Shown here piece after piece: positions 5,681 to 6,440 of a stretch of DNA of 6,440 bases. The translations under genes were made by a program, and so were the position numbers. Every line of letters starts with the position of its first letter. Within the stretch, counting starts at the first letter, position 1. The notes beneath the pieces are model-generated. The model had not been told where the DNA came from. It did no database searches and saw only the letters and a program-made list of their open reading frames with translations. Source of the DNA: an uncultured Lachnospiraceae bacterium (GTDB taxonomy: Bacteria; Bacillota; Clostridia; Lachnospirales; Lachnospiraceae); the NCBI GenBank assembly GCA_934351705.1, contig CAKRJK010000083.1:1-6440 (forward strand), written 5' to 3'.

Positions 5681-5706
5681 CTTTTTTTGTTCTTCTGTGT
5701 TACAAT
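5678..5706 (+). promoter_or_regulatory. lexA promoter with extended -10
   Basis: TACAAT at 5701-5706 is preceded by TGT (5698-5700), an extended -10. With 17-base spacing the -35 position is TTGCTT (5678-5683), 3/6. Transcription would start near 5713, with GGGAGG at 5722-5727 in a short leader. It is clearly weaker at the -35 than the divergent LysM promoter. Confidence 0.65.
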
Positions 5707-5721
5707 GGGGAAAAATAATCT

Positions 5722-5727
5722 GGGAGG
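5722..5727 (+). promoter_or_regulatory. Ribosome binding site of lexA
   Basis: GGGAGG lies seven bases before the ATG at 5735 and selects it over the in-frame ATG at 5492, which would run across the operators and the LysM gene. Confidence 0.85.
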
Positions 5728-5734
5728 TTTTATT

Positions 5735-6352
5735 ATGGCATACGGTAAGATTACCGATAAACAACGTGAGATTTTAGAATATATCAAACAGGAGATTTTA
5801 CATAAAGGTTACCCACCTGCAGTGCGCGAAATCTGTGCCGCCGTAAATCTCAAATCAACCTCTTCCGTTCATTCCCATCTGGAAACATTGGAAAAGAACG
5901 GTTACATCCGAAGAGATCCGACCAAGCCGAGAGCGATTGAGATTATAGACGATACGTTCAACCTGACAAGACGTGAGGTGGTCAACGTACCTATGATTGG
6001 CCGTGTTGCCGCCGGAGAACCGATTCTGGCTGTTGAGAATGTGGAGAATTATTTTCCGATTCCAACTGAACTGCTTCCAAATGCAGAAACCTTTTTACTG
6101 CATGTTCACGGAGAGAGTATGATCAATGCCGGTATTTTTGACGGTGATTATGTGTTGATCGAACAGAAGAATACTGCCCGTAACGGTGATATGGTGGTTG
6201 CACTGGTAGAGGACTCGGCAACAGTCAAGACCTTTTATAAAGAAGCTGACCACATTCGTTTGCAGCCTGAGAATGATACTATGGAACCAATCATCGTTCC
6301 TAACTGCCAGATTCTCGGAGAGGTAATCGGCGTTTTCCGTTTCTTCCGTTAA
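5735..6352 (+). CDS. lexA: LexA, SOS response repressor (self-cleaving)
   Basis: Represses DNA-damage genes until RecA filaments stimulate its self-cleavage. The 205-residue protein has the usual Gram-positive LexA length. Residues 1-70 form a winged helix-turn-helix, with the recognition region around STSSVHSHLETLEKNGYIRR (41-60). The cleavage site lies in RVAAGEP, between A93 and G94. The S24-type serine-lysine dyad is S128 (HGESM) and K165 (ATVKTF), with DGDYVLIEQ (136-144) and NGDMVVALVED (150-160) as further conserved blocks. GGGAGG at 5722-5727 supports the ATG at 5735. The gene faces away from the LysM gene across a 177-base region holding LexA-type operators, so autoregulation and joint control of the pair are expected. 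All key residues are intact. Confidence 0.97.
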   Translation: MAYGKITDKQREILEYIKQEILHKGYPPAVREICAAVNLKSTSSVHSHLETLEKNGYIRRDPTKPRAIEIIDDTFNLTRREVVNVPMIGRVAAGEPILAVENVENYFPIPTELLPNAETFLLHVHGESMINAGIFDGDYVLIEQKNTARNGDMVVALVEDSATVKTFYKEADHIRLQPENDTMEPIIVPNCQILGEVIGVFRFFR

Positions 6353-6400
6353 TGAAAAGCTGTATATCAATCCATGTGCAAAGTGTTTTGATCATAACAA

Positions 6401-6440
6401 AAGGTCTGTGACATATCTGAATCGTCACAGACCTTATTTC
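6401..6440 (+). terminator. Intrinsic terminator hairpin after lexA (cut by the window edge)
   Basis: AAGGTCTGTGAC (6401-6412) pairs perfectly over 12 bp with GTCACAGACCTT (6424-6435) around an 11-base loop, 48 bases after the lexA stop. ATTTC follows and the window ends, so the length of the T tract cannot be seen. The run before the stem (AACAAAA) would give TTTTGTT on the other strand, so it could also serve a convergent gene beyond the edge. Confidence 0.75.

Noticed and set aside
5492..5734. N-terminal extension of LexA to 286 residues
   Set aside because: LexA begins canonically at the ATG at 5735 with its own GGGAGG; the extension lies over the LysM gene and the operators.
5558..5764. 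N-terminal extension of the LysM protein to 200 residues
   Set aside because: It crosses the consensus promoter and LexA boxes; the extra residues look like translated intergenic DNA, and a clear AGGAGG precedes the ATG at 5557.

Overview
This window reads as chromosomal housekeeping DNA from a low-to-moderate GC Gram-positive bacterium. The best guess is a Clostridia member of the Lachnospiraceae type. The reasons are strong AGGAGG-type ribosome binding sites, consensus sigma-A promoters, a CGAAC...GTTC (Bacillus-type) LexA operator, a LexA/LysM-protein divergent pair resembling lexA-yneA of Firmicutes, and a XerS-like recombinase. The family-level placement is inference. No mobile element, CRISPR array, rRNA or tRNA was seen. 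Every base lies in a gene or in a short intergenic stretch of under 180 bases.

Layout. (1) Positions 1-1996, + strand: the 3' part of a DAHP synthase gene (aroF; its start lies left of the window), overlapping by one base a complete prephenate dehydrogenase gene with a C-terminal ACT domain (tyrA). These are the entry step of the shikimate pathway and the tyrosine branch, in one operon. (2) Positions 1993-2442, - strand: D-aminoacyl-tRNA deacylase (dtd), whose stop codon overlaps the tyrA stop tail-to-tail. (3) A 115-base divergent promoter region. (4) Positions 2558-4334, + strand: a TtcA-type tRNA thiolation enzyme overlapping by 35 bases a XerS-like tyrosine recombinase, ending in a strong hairpin terminator. 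(5) Positions 4356-5075, - strand: a PlsC-type 1-acylglycerol-3-phosphate acyltransferase, convergent on the recombinase and sharing the hairpin. (6) Positions 5162-5557, - strand: a small membrane-anchored LysM protein. (7) Positions 5735-6352, + strand: lexA, divergent from the LysM gene, followed by a terminator hairpin at the window edge.

The most informative part is the 177-base lexA/LysM intergenic region. The LysM gene has a perfect TTGACA-N17-TATAAT promoter. A LexA-type palindrome covers its -35/spacer and another lies just after the predicted transcription start. Up to three further degenerate sites sit nearby, one overlapping the lexA -35. This points to a tightly repressed, strongly inducible SOS gene, with the LysM protein as a YneA-like candidate division inhibitor. 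I do not see an undescribed multi-gene system. The novelty is in the operator architecture, the overlapping divergent promoters of dtd and ttcA, and the very compact gene junctions.
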